Positions 27,417 to 36,176 of a stretch of 64,000 bases of DNA are shown here, one piece after another (the stretch's first letter is position 1; every line of letters begins with the position of its first letter). Source of the stretch: Micromonospora zamorensis. Its GTDB lineage: Bacteria; Actinomycetota; Actinomycetes; Mycobacteriales; Micromonosporaceae. The DNA lies in contig NZ_LT607755.1 in assembly GCF_900090275.1 (NCBI RefSeq), positions 5,146,001 to 5,210,000 of the forward strand, given 5' to 3'. The notes beneath the pieces were generated by a model. The model was not told the origin of the DNA. It saw only the letters and a program-made list of their open reading frames with translations, and made no database searches. Both the position numbers and the translations under genes were made by a program.

Positions 27417-27825
27417 GACACAACCGGTCCGGCGTCGCACGAACACCGGGCCTGGTCGGCTGCTGATCGCGGTCTACCTGCTCTTCGCGATCGCGGCGAC
27501 CAGTCGGGCCGGCCTGCAGATCGCCACCAAGTTCGACGAGGCGCCGGTGGCGTACCTGCTGTCCGCGCTGGCCGCGCTCATCTACATCGTGGCTGCGGTG
27601 GGGCTCGCCCGTGCCGGGCACACCGGGCGACGGGTCGCGCTGGCGTGCTGCTCCGTGGAACTGGTCGGGGTGGTCGCGGTCGGCATCCTCAGCCTGGTCG
27701 ACAAGAATCTCTTCCCGGACGAGACGGTCTGGTCGCAGTTCGGCAGCGGGTACGGCTACATCCCACTGGTGCTGCCGGTGCTCGGCCTGATCTGGCTCTG
27801 GCGCACCCGCCGCGACCCCGCCTGA
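27409..27825 (+). CDS. Small membrane protein, unknown function
   Basis: A 138-residue protein with a basic N-terminus (VETQPVRRRTNTGPGR) and four hydrophobic stretches: LLIAVYLLFAIAATSRA, VAYLLSALAALIYIVAAVGL, VALACCSVELVGVVAVGIL and YIPLVLPVLGLIWLW. It is of a type widespread in actinobacteria, but I cannot name a function. The GTG start at 27409 lies inside the end of the preceding gene. A 12-bp stem hairpin follows the stop. Confidence 0.8.
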   Translation: MVETQPVRRRTNTGPGRLLIAVYLLFAIAATSRAGLQIATKFDEAPVAYLLSALAALIYIVAAVGLARAGHTGRRVALACCSVELVGVVAVGILSLVDKNLFPDETVWSQFGSGYGYIPLVLPVLGLIWLWRTRRDPA

Positions 27826-27830
27826 CCCGG

Positions 27831-27869
27831 CGACGAGGGCGTCCCCTGCGCGAAGGAACGCCCTCGTCG
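27831..27869. terminator. Bidirectional terminator
   Basis: The stem CGACGAGGGCGT pairs with ACGCCCTCGTCG around a 15-nt loop, between the rightward membrane-protein gene and the leftward FabG-like gene. Confidence 0.75.
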
Positions 27870-27879
27870 GAAGAACCTG

Positions 27880-28638
27880 TCAGTCCCGTGGGCCGCCGGC
27901 GACGTAGATGACCTGGCCGGAGACGAAACCGGCACCCTCGCTCGCCAGGAACGAGATGGTGTGCGCGACGTCCTCCGGCCGCCCCGGCCGACGGACCGGG
28001 ATCTCGGCCGCGGCGTGCTTCTGGAAGTCGTCGAAGTCGACCTTCATGCGGGCGGCGGTGGCAGCGGTCATGTCGGTGACGATGAAGCCGGGCGCGACCG
28101 CGTTGACGGTCACCCCGAACGGCCCCAGCTCGATGGCGAGCGTCTTGGTGAAGCCCTGGAGGCCGGCCTTGGCGGCGGCGTAGTTCGCCTGGCCCCGGTT
28201 GCCCAGCGCGGAGGTGCTGGAGAGGTTGACGATCCGCCCCCACTTGCGGTCCACCATGTGCTTCTGCGCGGCCTGGCTGAACAGGAACGCACCGCGCAGG
28301 TGCACGCCCATCACCGTGTCCCAGTCGGCGTTGGTCATCTTGAACAGCAGGTTGTCGCGCAGCACGCCAGCGTTGTTGACCAGGACGGTGGGCGCGCCCA
28401 GCTCGGCGGCGACACGGGCCACCGCCGCCTCGACCTGATCGCGGTCGGAGACGTCGGCGCCCACACCGAGCGCCCGGCCACCGTCGGCGGCGATGGCGTC
28501 CACCGTCTCCTTCGTGGCCGACTCCTCGATGTCGACCACGGCGACGGCCATCCCGTCGGCGGCCAGCCGCCGGGCGGTGGCCGCACCGATACCGCGTGCG
28601 GCTCCGGTGACGATGGCGACGCGGGGCTCCTCCGACAT
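27880..28638 (-). CDS. fabG: 3-oxoacyl-ACP reductase-like short-chain dehydrogenase
   Basis: A 252-residue SDR. The cofactor loop is TGAARGIGAATA, with NNAG at LVNNAGVL. The catalytic tetrad is seen as NLSSTSALGNRGQANYAAAK, with Ser, Tyr and Lys correctly spaced. The end (SGQVIYVAGGPRD) is typical of FabG-type reductases in actinobacteria. It probably reduces 3-oxoacyl-ACP or -CoA with NADPH. The symbol is by family resemblance, and secondary metabolism or beta-oxidation roles are possible. It is monocistronic and leftward. Confidence 0.87.
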   Translation of the reverse strand: MSEEPRVAIVTGAARGIGAATARRLAADGMAVAVVDIEESATKETVDAIAADGGRALGVGADVSDRDQVEAAVARVAAELGAPTVLVNNAGVLRDNLLFKMTNADWDTVMGVHLRGAFLFSQAAQKHMVDRKWGRIVNLSSTSALGNRGQANYAAAKAGLQGFTKTLAIELGPFGVTVNAVAPGFIVTDMTAATAARMKVDFDDFQKHAAAEIPVRRPGRPEDVAHTISFLASEGAGFVSGQVIYVAGGPRD

Positions 28639-28681
28639 GATTACCTCCCAGTAACGTGCGGTCGATCGGAGGAGCTTAACG

Positions 28682-30334
28682 TCAACAGGCCGACCCTCGG
28701 CATAGGCGAATCCACCGGTATCCGTACCCGGAGACCTTCACCGCGCCGAGCTTGCCCAGGTCGCCGTAACCGCGGTCGGTGAGCACGTCGATCGGGAGGT
28801 CGGCCTCCGGCTCCAGGCTGCTCAGGTCCACCTCGACGTCGTCGGTGCCGAGGTTGTGCACGAAGACCATGGTCCCGGTCGGCCCGTCCGCCCGGTGCGC
28901 GAGCACTCCGGCCGGCATGGCCACGTCGATGTGGGTGGTGGAGCCGGAGCCGATCTCCGGAGCCTCCCGCAGCGTACGGATCATGCGCTCGAACCAGGCG
29001 AGCAGCGACTTGGCGTCGCTCCGCTGGGCGGTGACGTTGATGTTCTGGTAGCCGAACTCACCCTTGTCGATCACCGGGCGGACCAGCTTCTCCGGGTCCG
29101 CCGTGGAGAAGCCGGCGTTCGGCTGGAACGACCACTGCATCGGGGTACGGATCGCCTCCCGGCCGGGCAGCGACAGGTCCTCGCCCATCCCGATCTCCTC
29201 GCCGTAGCGCAGCACCGGGGTGCCGCGCATGGAGAACTGGAGGGCGTACGCCAGTTCGAGGCGACGACGGTCGTTGCCGAGCATCGGGGCGAGCCGGCGA
29301 CGGATGCCCCGGTCGTAGATGCGCATGTTCTCGTCCGGGCCGAACTGCTCGTACACCTGGTTGCGTTGTTCGGTGGTCAGCCGGGACAGGTCGATCTCGT
29401 CGTGGTTGCGCAGGAAGGTGGCCCACTGCCCGCCGACCGGCAGCTTCGGGGTGTCGTGCAACGCGTCGATCAGCGGCTCCGGGTCCTGCCGGGCCAGGGC
29501 GAGCATGAGCCGACCGTTGAGCATGAAGTCGAAGAGCATGTGGATTCGGTTGCCGGAGCCGCTGCCGTCGCCGAAGAACGTCGGCAGCTCGTCGGGCTCG
29601 ACGTTCGCCTCGGCCAGCAGGACGGCGTCGCCGCGGCGCCACTGCACGTGCTGGCGCATCTCGGTGAGGAACTCGAAGTCCTTCGGCGAGTTCGGGTTGC
29701 CCGGCTCGGTCAGCTCGATGATGAACGGCACCGCGTCCATCCGGAAGCCGGAGACGCCGAGCTGGAGCCAGAACGACATGATCTTTTTGACCTCGGCCCG
29801 GACTTCCGGGTTGGCGAAGTTGAGGTCCGGCTGGAACTTGTAGAACCGGTGGTAGAACCAGGCCTTGGCGGTGCGGTCGTAGCTCCAGGTCTCCTTCTGC
29901 TCGCCGGGGAAGACCATGCCCTGGTGCCGGTCGTCCGGCTCTGTGTCGGACCAGACGAACCAGTCCCGGTACGGCGAGTCCGGCGATGAGCGGGCGGACT
30001 GGAACCACGGGTGCTCGTCGGAGGTGTGGTTGACCACCAGGTCGATGATCACGCGGATGCCGCGGTTCTGTGCCTGGTGCAGCAGCTCGGCGAAGTCGCC
30101 CAGCGTGCCGAAGCGCGGGTCGACGTTGTAGAAGTCGGTGACGTCGTAACCGTCGTCACGGTTGGGCGACGGGTGGATCGGGTGCAGCCACAGGCAGGTC
30201 ACCCCGAGACGGGCCAGGTAGTCCAGCCTCCCGATCAGCCCACGAATGTCACCGACGCCGTCGCCGTCGGAGTCGGCGTACGTGTCGATGTCGAGGCAGT
30301 AGACGACGGCTTCGGAATACCAACGGTCACCCAT
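28682..30334 (-). CDS. GH13 alpha-amylase family enzyme (trehalose synthase-like)
   Basis: A 550-residue cytoplasmic GH13 enzyme. Conserved regions I-IV are visible: DLVVNHTSDEH, GFRMDAVPF with the nucleophile Asp, LLAEANV with the acid Glu, and FLRNHDEIDL. MGDRWYSEAVVYCLDIDTYADSDGDG resembles the start of maltose glucosyltransferase/trehalose synthase (TreS) and related oligosaccharide hydrolases. It lacks a fused maltokinase and is shorter than most TreS. The ATG at 30334 is preferred; a GTG at 30361 adds nine residues. It could also be an alpha-glucosidase. Confidence 0.87.
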   Translation of the reverse strand: MGDRWYSEAVVYCLDIDTYADSDGDGVGDIRGLIGRLDYLARLGVTCLWLHPIHPSPNRDDGYDVTDFYNVDPRFGTLGDFAELLHQAQNRGIRVIIDLVVNHTSDEHPWFQSARSSPDSPYRDWFVWSDTEPDDRHQGMVFPGEQKETWSYDRTAKAWFYHRFYKFQPDLNFANPEVRAEVKKIMSFWLQLGVSGFRMDAVPFIIELTEPGNPNSPKDFEFLTEMRQHVQWRRGDAVLLAEANVEPDELPTFFGDGSGSGNRIHMLFDFMLNGRLMLALARQDPEPLIDALHDTPKLPVGGQWATFLRNHDEIDLSRLTTEQRNQVYEQFGPDENMRIYDRGIRRRLAPMLGNDRRRLELAYALQFSMRGTPVLRYGEEIGMGEDLSLPGREAIRTPMQWSFQPNAGFSTADPEKLVRPVIDKGEFGYQNINVTAQRSDAKSLLAWFERMIRTLREAPEIGSGSTTHIDVAMPAGVLAHRADGPTGTMVFVHNLGTDDVEVDLSSLEPEADLPIDVLTDRGYGDLGKLGAVKVSGYGYRWIRLCRGSAC

Positions 30335-30414
30335 GCCGGAGGAACATCTCCGTTCGATCACCGCGGCAAACCAGCCCGGCGGGCCGCACCTCGTGGTGGG
30401 CTACCGTGCCGGTC

Positions 30415-31029
30415 ATGGAGATCGACCTCGTACCGCCGAGCGAACCGATGGACTGGTCCCGGGGCAGCTGGCTGCACCCGCCGGTACGCGTCGAGGAGGG
30501 CCCGGCCGGTGAGCTGGTCGTCGAACCGGCCGCGGAGAGCGACTTCTGGCGGCGGACCAGCTACGGCTTCGTCCACGACAACGGCCCGGCCCTGCTGGCA
30601 CCGCTGCCCGTCGGCGCGGCCATGGAGGTGAGCTTCCGGCTCGACTTCTCGGCACAGTTCGACCAGGCCGGTGTGCTCGTCCGCGTCGACGAACGGACGT
30701 GGACCAAGGCCGGCGTCGAGATGAGCGACGGCGAGTCGCAGCTCGGCGCGGTGGTGACCCGGGAGTTCTCCGACTGGTCGGTGGCGCCGGTGCCGCAGTG
30801 GGCGGGCCGGGAGGTGACAGTGCGGGCCAGTCGGGCCGGCGACGCGCTGACCGTCCGCGCCCGGGTCGACGAGGAGCCGTGGCGACTGGTCCGGCTCACC
30901 CCGCTGGACCCGGCGGCCGAGGCGCTGGCCGGGCCGTTCTGCTGCGCGCCGTCCCGCGCCGGCCTGACCGTGGTGTTCACCGGGTGGCGGCAGGGGCCGG
31001 CGGACACCGCGCTGCACCCGGAGCACTGA
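30415..31029 (+). CDS. DUF1349 family protein
   Basis: A 204-residue protein with the concanavalin-like DUF1349 fold. WLHPPVRVEEGPAGELVVEP, AAMEVSFRLDFSAQFDQAGVLVRVDERTWTKAGVE (given here only as landmarks at about residues 60-95) and GPFCCAPSRAGLTVVF are typical. Related proteins include yeast Ree1, but the bacterial function is not known; sugar binding is plausible from the fold. The ATG at 30415 is chosen over an in-frame GTG at 30406. It is divergent from the GH13 gene. Confidence 0.85.
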   Translation: MEIDLVPPSEPMDWSRGSWLHPPVRVEEGPAGELVVEPAAESDFWRRTSYGFVHDNGPALLAPLPVGAAMEVSFRLDFSAQFDQAGVLVRVDERTWTKAGVEMSDGESQLGAVVTREFSDWSVAPVPQWAGREVTVRASRAGDALTVRARVDEEPWRLVRLTPLDPAAEALAGPFCCAPSRAGLTVVFTGWRQGPADTALHPEH

Positions 31030-31098
31030 GCGCAGGTGTAGCGCGGCCCCTGCCGGGTATGACCCTCCGATCCCCCGAAGCCGACCGGAAGGACGACC

Positions 31099-31770
31099 AT
31101 GGCGTACGCCCAGAGTGGCGACCCGTCCGAGTTCACCGGGCTGACCGGTTGGGTGGCCTCGGTGATCGAGGCGATGGGCCCGGTGGGCGTGGCGCTGCTG
31201 GTGGCGCTGGAGAGCATCGTCCCGCCGATTCCCAGCGAGATCGTGTTGGCGCTCGCCGGCTTCCTGGCCCACGAGGGCCAGTTCAACGTCTTCCTCGTGG
31301 TGCTGGCCGCGACGGTCGGCTCCCTGGTCGGCGCGTTGGTGCTCTACTGGCTCGGCGCGGCGCTCGGCGAGGAACGGCTGAAGCGTTGGCTGGACCGCAT
31401 CCCGTTGGTGGACCGCGACGACCTGGAGAAGGCCGACCGCTGGTTCGAGCGGCACGGCCGGTGGGCGGTGCTGATCGGCCGGGTGGTGCCGGTGGTCCGC
31501 AGCCTGGTCTCCGTGCCGGCCGGGGCCAACCGGATGCCGCTGGGCGAGTTCATCCTGCTCACCACCATCGGCAGCGGGGTGTGGAACGGTCTCATCGTCG
31601 GGGCCGGCTACGCGCTGGGGAGCCGTTGGCAGAACGTCGAGCGCTACAGCGACTGGTTCAACTACGCGATCGTCGCGGTCTTCGTCGTCATGGTGGTGAT
31701 GTGGGTGATCCGTAAGGTCCGCCGCCGCCGGGAGCGCGACGACCGGCGGTCGGTGACCGCCGGTCGTTGA
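31099..31770 (+). CDS. DedA/VTT-family membrane protein
   Basis: A 223-residue DedA protein. ESIVPPIPSEIVLALAGFLA holds the conserved acidic and proline residues of the re-entrant segment. The family box GRVVPVVRSLVSVPAG (R-x3-P-x2-R) follows near residue 130. Several membrane segments are present, and a basic tail (KVRRRRERDDRR) ends the protein. DedA proteins act in lipid-carrier or phospholipid scrambling and membrane homeostasis. The ribosome site GAAGGACGACC precedes ATG 31099. It converges on the chitinase gene. Confidence 0.92.
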   Translation: MAYAQSGDPSEFTGLTGWVASVIEAMGPVGVALLVALESIVPPIPSEIVLALAGFLAHEGQFNVFLVVLAATVGSLVGALVLYWLGAALGEERLKRWLDRIPLVDRDDLEKADRWFERHGRWAVLIGRVVPVVRSLVSVPAGANRMPLGEFILLTTIGSGVWNGLIVGAGYALGSRWQNVERYSDWFNYAIVAVFVVMVVMWVIRKVRRRRERDDRRSVTAGR

Positions 31771-31821
31771 TCCGCGTTATCGCTTACCGCCGGCCTCCTG
31801 GCCGGACGCCGGCGAGCATGG

Positions 31822-33222
31822 TCAGGGCAGGGTGTCCAGGTGCGGCCCCACCGCGTTGGCGAAGCCGTTGCCGTTGCTGACGTCCCAGTTCACCGACCAG
31901 GTCATCGCACCCCGGATGCCGGGGTAGGTGCGCGGCGGCCGGAAGCTGCCGCAGTTGGTGCCCCGGGCCAGGCAGTCCAGGGCGGCGTTGACCACGCTGG
32001 GCGCGACGATGCCGCCGCCAGCCGCCCCCGGCCCCGCCGGCAGGCCGAGACCGACCTGGTCGGGGCGCAGCCCCGCTTCCAACTGGATGCAGGCCAGCGC
32101 GACGATGAAGTTCACTGTGCCCTGCCCGTAGGCGGCGTTCTGGTCGCAGCCGAGCATCGCCCCCGAGTTGTAGAACTGGGTGTTGACGACGGTGAGGATG
32201 TCCTTGATGTCGAGCGCCAGCTTGAAGTAGCCGCCGGCCGGGTTCTGCATGTCGATGGTCTGCGGTGCCATCGCGATGATCAGACTCGACCCGACCTTGG
32301 CCCGCAGCGCGCGCAGCGCCTGCGCCATGTACGTCGGGTTGAGCCCGTTCTCCAGGTCGATGTCGATCCCGTCGAAGCCGTAGCGGGCGATCAGCGCGGC
32401 GGCCGTGTCGGCGAACGCGGTGGCCGAGGCCGCGTTGTTGACGGTGACCCGGCCGGTCTCGCCGCCGACCGAGAGGATCACCCGCTTGCCCCGGCTGTGC
32501 AGGGTGCGCACGTCGGCGGTGAAGTCCGCTTCGGTGTAGCCGCCGAGCGCGGTGGCCAGGCCGAGGTCGATGCCGAAGGCGAGCGCGCCGGGCGTCGCGG
32601 TTGCCTCGGCGAAGGCGACCGCGACCAGGTCGTACTCGTTGGGGACGTCGCGCAGCCGCAGCTCGACGGCGGGGTTGTCGAAGTTGTGCCAGTAACCGGT
32701 GAGCAGGTGCTTCGGCAGGTCACCGGTGGGCGGGTCGGTCGGCGGCGGGGTCGTCGGGGGCGGCGTGGTGGGCGGTGGGGTGGTGGGCGGCGGCGTGGTG
32801 GGTGGCGGCGTGGTGGGCGGGGTGCCGCCGCCGCAGGCCGCGCCGTTGAGCTGGCATCCGCCCGGCGAACCGGAACCGCTGGCCAGGAAGCCGAAGGAGA
32901 CCGAGGCGCCCGGGGCGATGGTGCCGTTCCAGGACCGGTTGGTGAAGGTGTGCCGCTGGCCGGCGGAGGTGAGCAACGCGTCCCAGTAGCTGCCGAGGGT
33001 GGTGCCGGACGGCAGGTCGAAGGCGAGGCTCCAGCCGTTGATGGTCGAGCTGCCGCCGTTGGTGATGGTGTACTTCCCCTCCCAGCCGGAGCCCCAGTCG
33101 GCGGTCTTGACGAAGCTGGCGGTCGGTCCGGCGGCGAACGCCGGGAGCGCCACCCCGGCCGCGCCGAGCGTCGCGGCGAGCGCGGTGACCAGGGACAGGA
33201 CTAGGGATCTGGCAGGCTTCAT
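31822..33222 (-). CDS. Secreted GH18 chitinase with N-terminal CBM2
   Basis: A 466-residue exported enzyme. The signal peptide spans residues 1-31 (ends LPAFA). A CBM2-type cellulose/chitin-binding domain covers about 32-131. A linker of repeated PTTPP units covers about 134-166. The GH18 catalytic domain covers about 170-466, with the DGIDIDLE motif at 284-291 (catalytic Glu291) and the substrate-strand SVGGETG. It would degrade chitin outside the cell. The ATG at 33222 has GGAGGGTCGC before it. The upstream region is AT-rich with a perfect palindrome at 33284. It neighbours a secreted GH16 enzyme. Confidence 0.94.
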   Translation of the reverse strand: MKPARSLVLSLVTALAATLGAAGVALPAFAAGPTASFVKTADWGSGWEGKYTITNGGSSTINGWSLAFDLPSGTTLGSYWDALLTSAGQRHTFTNRSWNGTIAPGASVSFGFLASGSGSPGGCQLNGAACGGGTPPTTPPPTTPPPTTPPPTTPPPTTPPPTDPPTGDLPKHLLTGYWHNFDNPAVELRLRDVPNEYDLVAVAFAEATATPGALAFGIDLGLATALGGYTEADFTADVRTLHSRGKRVILSVGGETGRVTVNNAASATAFADTAAALIARYGFDGIDIDLENGLNPTYMAQALRALRAKVGSSLIIAMAPQTIDMQNPAGGYFKLALDIKDILTVVNTQFYNSGAMLGCDQNAAYGQGTVNFIVALACIQLEAGLRPDQVGLGLPAGPGAAGGGIVAPSVVNAALDCLARGTNCGSFRPPRTYPGIRGAMTWSVNWDVSNGNGFANAVGPHLDTLP

Positions 33223-33283
33223 GCGACCCTCCGCGCCCGGGAACGGGCATCCATGGACGTCAACGTCACCGCTAATTATTAAG

Positions 33284-33295
33284 ACAGTTAACTGT
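33284..33295. promoter_or_regulatory. Palindrome in the chitinase promoter region
   Basis: The perfect 12-bp palindrome ACAGTTAACTGT lies 62 bp upstream of the chitinase start, in an unusually AT-rich stretch (in gene direction it runs on into CTTAATAATTAGC). It does not match the DasR consensus. It is probably a regulator site overlapping the promoter. Confidence 0.5.
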
Positions 33296-33320
33296 TTCTG
33301 TCCAGGGGTGGCTCGGATGA

Positions 33321-33360
33321 GCGGCCTCCCGTCGCGCGGGGCGGCGCGACGGGAGGCCGC
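33321..33360 (-). terminator. Terminator of the GH16 gene
   Basis: A perfect 17-bp stem (GCGGCCTCCCGTCGCGC and its complement) with a 6-nt loop lies 12 bp past the GH16 stop codon and insulates the chitinase promoter from read-through. Confidence 0.88.
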
Positions 33361-33372
33361 AGAGCTTCCGCG

Positions 33373-34785
33373 TCAGCGGCGGAAGGTGAACCAGTTGACG
33401 TTGACGAAGTCGTTCGGCTGGCCGCTGGTGAAGGTGAGATAGACGGTGTGCCGGCCCGTCACCCCGCCGACGTTGCCGGGCACTGAGCGCCAGCTCTGCC
33501 AGCCGCCGGTGTTGCCGACCGCGAAGCTGCCGATGGGAGTCGCGGTTGGACTGCCCAGCCGCACCTCCACCAGACCGCTCACCCCGCCCGCCGCGCCGGA
33601 CGCGACCCGGGCCACGAAGTCGCGAGGCCCGCTGGAGCCGAACTCGACGCCGTCGTAGCGCGCCCAGTCGCCGTTACGCAGCGCCGCGATGTTCTGTCCG
33701 CCCTCGGCGCACGCCTCGACGGCCACCCCGTTCTGGGCGTTGAACGACTCGGCCTGGAGCTGCCCGTACGCGTCCCTCGTCCCGCTCGGCGGCGGGGTGG
33801 TCGGCGGCGGGGTGGTCTCGCCACCCCGGCGGTACACGGCCACGTAGTCGACCAGCATCGGACGACCCGGGACGGTTGCCGCGGTCGGTGTGCCGCTGCC
33901 GGCCACCCCGTTCGGGAAGGCACCACCCATCGCCACGTTGAGCAGCAGGAAGTAGCCGGCGTGCGAGGTCATCTGCGACCAGGCGGACGCACCGACCTGA
34001 CTCTCCGAGACAGTGTGGTAGAGCTGCCCGTCGACGTACCAGCGCAGTTGTTGGGGGCTGCTCGAGGCGTCCCACTCGAACCGGTACGTGTGGAACGCCG
34101 ACTGGCAGCTGGCGCCCGGGCAGGCCCGGGACGCGCCGAGGCCGTTCGACTCGTTGCACGGCCCGCCCGGTGCGACGCCGCAGTGCAGCACACCCCAGAC
34201 GGAGTTGATGCCGTTGACGTTCTCCATCACGTCGAACTCGCCGATGCCCGGCCAGTTCTGGTAGTTGCCCCGGTAGGGCGCGCCCAGCGCCCAGAACGCC
34301 GGCCAGTAGCCGGCCGCCGCCGCACCGGTGACGTTCGGCATCTGGATCCGACCCTCGATCGCCAGCACGCCGCCGGCCGGGGCCTTGAAGTCGCTGCGCA
34401 CGGTCTCGATCCGGGCGGAGGTCCAGCCTCCCCCACCGTCGCGCAGCGGTGTGATCCGCAGGTTGCCGCCGCCGTCATGGCTGACGTTGGCGGTGCTGGC
34501 GGTGTAGTTCTGGATCTCGCCGGTGCCCCAGTTGGCCGGGCCGCCCGGATAGTTGTGCCCCGTGTCGATGATCCAGTTGGCGGCCGACGGCAGGGTGCCG
34601 GCCGCGCCGGTGAAGTCGTCGCTCCAGACCGTGCTCCAACCGGCGGGTGGCGATGGCACGGCGGCCTGCGCGGTCATGGTGACACCGGCCAGTGCGGTGG
34701 TGGTTGCGACGAGCAGGACGGACGCCAGCAGGCGGCGTCGGACGGGTGGGGTGGCGGTGGCCGCCAGGGGAGGTGGCATGGACAT
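33373..34785 (-). CDS. Secreted GH16 endo-beta-glucanase with C-terminal CBM6
   Basis: A 470-residue exported enzyme. The signal peptide covers about residues 1-42 (ends MTAQAA). The GH16 catalytic domain covers about 45-325, with the ExDxxE catalytic motif as EFDVME at 183-188. A short TTPPPTTPPP linker is followed by a CBM6 domain (about 345-470, starting GQLQAESFNAQNGV). It probably cleaves beta-1,3- or mixed-linkage glucans. Starts at ATG 34785 and 34779 are both possible after GAGAGG. A 16-bp palindrome at 34807 just upstream suggests LacI-type control. Confidence 0.93.
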   Translation of the reverse strand: MSMPPPLAATATPPVRRRLLASVLLVATTTALAGVTMTAQAAVPSPPAGWSTVWSDDFTGAAGTLPSAANWIIDTGHNYPGGPANWGTGEIQNYTASTANVSHDGGGNLRITPLRDGGGGWTSARIETVRSDFKAPAGGVLAIEGRIQMPNVTGAAAAGYWPAFWALGAPYRGNYQNWPGIGEFDVMENVNGINSVWGVLHCGVAPGGPCNESNGLGASRACPGASCQSAFHTYRFEWDASSSPQQLRWYVDGQLYHTVSESQVGASAWSQMTSHAGYFLLLNVAMGGAFPNGVAGSGTPTAATVPGRPMLVDYVAVYRRGGETTPPPTTPPPSGTRDAYGQLQAESFNAQNGVAVEACAEGGQNIAALRNGDWARYDGVEFGSSGPRDFVARVASGAAGGVSGLVEVRLGSPTATPIGSFAVGNTGGWQSWRSVPGNVGGVTGRHTVYLTFTSGQPNDFVNVNWFTFRR

Positions 34786-34806
34786 GCCTCTCTGCGGGGA
34801 CGGATC

Positions 34807-34822
34807 GAGAGAGCGCTCTCTC
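34807..34822. promoter_or_regulatory. LacI/CebR-like operator before the GH16 gene
   Basis: The perfect 16-bp palindrome GAGAGAGCGCTCTCTC lies 22 bp upstream of the GH16 start. It shares the core GAGCGCTC with the known CebR box TGGGAGCGCTCCCA of cellulolytic actinomycetes, and its CG centre is typical of LacI-family sites. Confidence 0.65.
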
Positions 34823-34850
34823 AGAGTTGTACGTCCCGTCCACACAGTTG

Positions 34851-35606
34851 TCAACGTCGATCTGTTTCGGCGGACGCCGGAGGTGCCTGCGGTCTGCGCA
34901 GCACCGCCTGCTCGGCCGCCGACCACACACTCGTGGTGACCAGGTAGATCACCGCGGCGAGCGGCAGCACCAGCGCCACCAGCACCGTCGTGAACGGCAG
35001 CAGGGGCAGCAGCCGCCCGAGCACGGCCGCCCCGGGCCCCTCGGTGGGCGTACCGGCCACCGTGCCGACCGCCGCCGACGCCCGCCGCGCCCGCCGCGAC
35101 GACCACCACGCGACCACCAGCAGCACCGCCAGCAGGACGGCGAAGAGCGGGCCGGCCGCCCCGCCCAACCCGTCGCTGAGATGGTGACCCAGCGGCACCC
35201 CGGCGAGCCGCTCGTCGAGCAGCCCGGTGCCACCCTCGCTCGTGGTGAACAGCCGGTACAGGACCAGCAGGAAGGGAGCCTGGAGCAGCAACGGCAGGCA
35301 GCCGGCGATCGGGTTCGCCCCAGCCTCCCGGTACAACGCGAACACCTCGCGCTGAAGCGCCGCCGGGTCGTCCGCGTACCGTCGCTGTAGGTCACGCACC
35401 TGTGGGGCGAGCGCCGCGCGGCGCCGCTCGCCGCGGACCTGCGCGACGGTGAGCGGCGAGATCAGCAGTCGGACGGCGACGGTGAAGAGCACGATGGCGG
35501 CGGCGGTCGCCATCCCGCCGGCCAGTGGTTCGAGCAGGTCGGTGAGCCAGGACAGTGCCGTGCCGGCAGCGCCGACGACGTCGTGCAGTGGTGCGAAGGC
35601 AAGCAT
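34851..35606 (-). CDS. YidC/OxaI/Alb3-family membrane insertase paralog
   Basis: A 251-residue protein with the five-segment YidC core and no large periplasmic domain. Landmarks are VRLLISPLTVAQVRGERRRAALAPQ (cytoplasmic coil, at about residues 48-72), YREAGANPIAGCLPLLLQAPFLLVLYRLF, and a C-terminal membrane pair. The conserved Arg in the first segment lies in TVAVRLLI. The housekeeping actinobacterial yidC normally sits near dnaA and is longer, so this is probably a second copy. The ATG at 35606 follows GAGGGG. A DUF6412 gene lies upstream on the same strand. Confidence 0.88.
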   Translation of the reverse strand: MLAFAPLHDVVGAAGTALSWLTDLLEPLAGGMATAAAIVLFTVAVRLLISPLTVAQVRGERRRAALAPQVRDLQRRYADDPAALQREVFALYREAGANPIAGCLPLLLQAPFLLVLYRLFTTSEGGTGLLDERLAGVPLGHHLSDGLGGAAGPLFAVLLAVLLVVAWWSSRRARRASAAVGTVAGTPTEGPGAAVLGRLLPLLPFTTVLVALVLPLAAVIYLVTTSVWSAAEQAVLRRPQAPPASAETDRR

Positions 35607-35709
35607 GGAAAACCCCTCGGTCCGATTCCGGTGGGGCCCTCCCCCGGGGCGGTGTCCGCTCGACAGGGGGGACCGGTGACGGCGGGATCGGCCGCGCGGC
35701 GGCGTGGCG

Positions 35710-36003
35710 CTACGCGGCCGAGGGGTGTCCGGGAGCGCGGGGACGAGGTCGGCCGGCGGCGTCCGGGTCGATCTGCCGGGGCACCCGTCGACCACGGGAA
35801 CGGGCGCGCAACCCGGCCCACCGGGGGCCGGCGCCGGGCGTACCCGCGCGGTCGTGCACCCGAGCCGCCAGCACCACGGCGAGCAGCACCAGGGCGGTCA
35901 GCGCGGCGCCCGCGAGCAGGTCGGCCGGCCGGCCCGCGAGCAGGGTGAGCTGGGCGAACGCGTACAGCCACGCGAACCCGACGAAACCCAGCGGCACCGG
36001 CAC
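35710..36003 (-). CDS. DUF6412-type small membrane protein
   Basis: A protein of about 97 residues with two membrane segments (LGFVGFAWLYAFAQLTLLAG and LLAGAALTALVLLAVVLAAR) and a basic, Pro/Arg-rich tail. It resembles the DUF6412 proteins encoded beside a YidC paralog in actinobacteria. No ATG fits well; the GTG at 36003 is proposed, but the frame is open to 36066. It lies 103 bp upstream of the yidC-like gene on the same strand, so the two are likely linked. Confidence 0.62.
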   Translation of the reverse strand: MPVPLGFVGFAWLYAFAQLTLLAGRPADLLAGAALTALVLLAVVLAARVHDRAGTPGAGPRWAGLRARSRGRRVPRQIDPDAAGRPRPRAPGHPSAA

Positions 36004-36176
36004 GGGCTCAGCATAGGACCCGGTGTCACGCCGTCCGGGCGAATCGCGACCCCCGGGTGCCGGCACGCCGAGGACGACGCGCCACCGCCACGTTTCCCGG
36101 CATCACCACGTTGGGTAACCAGACGACGGACCGACGCGGATGGACCGCGATTCGGCAGAAACGGGCGGTGGTGTCG

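Noticed and set aside
32730..32830. Short tandem repeats that could suggest a CRISPR or satellite
   Set aside because: They encode the PTTPP linker of the chitinase; units are about 15 bp with no spacers.
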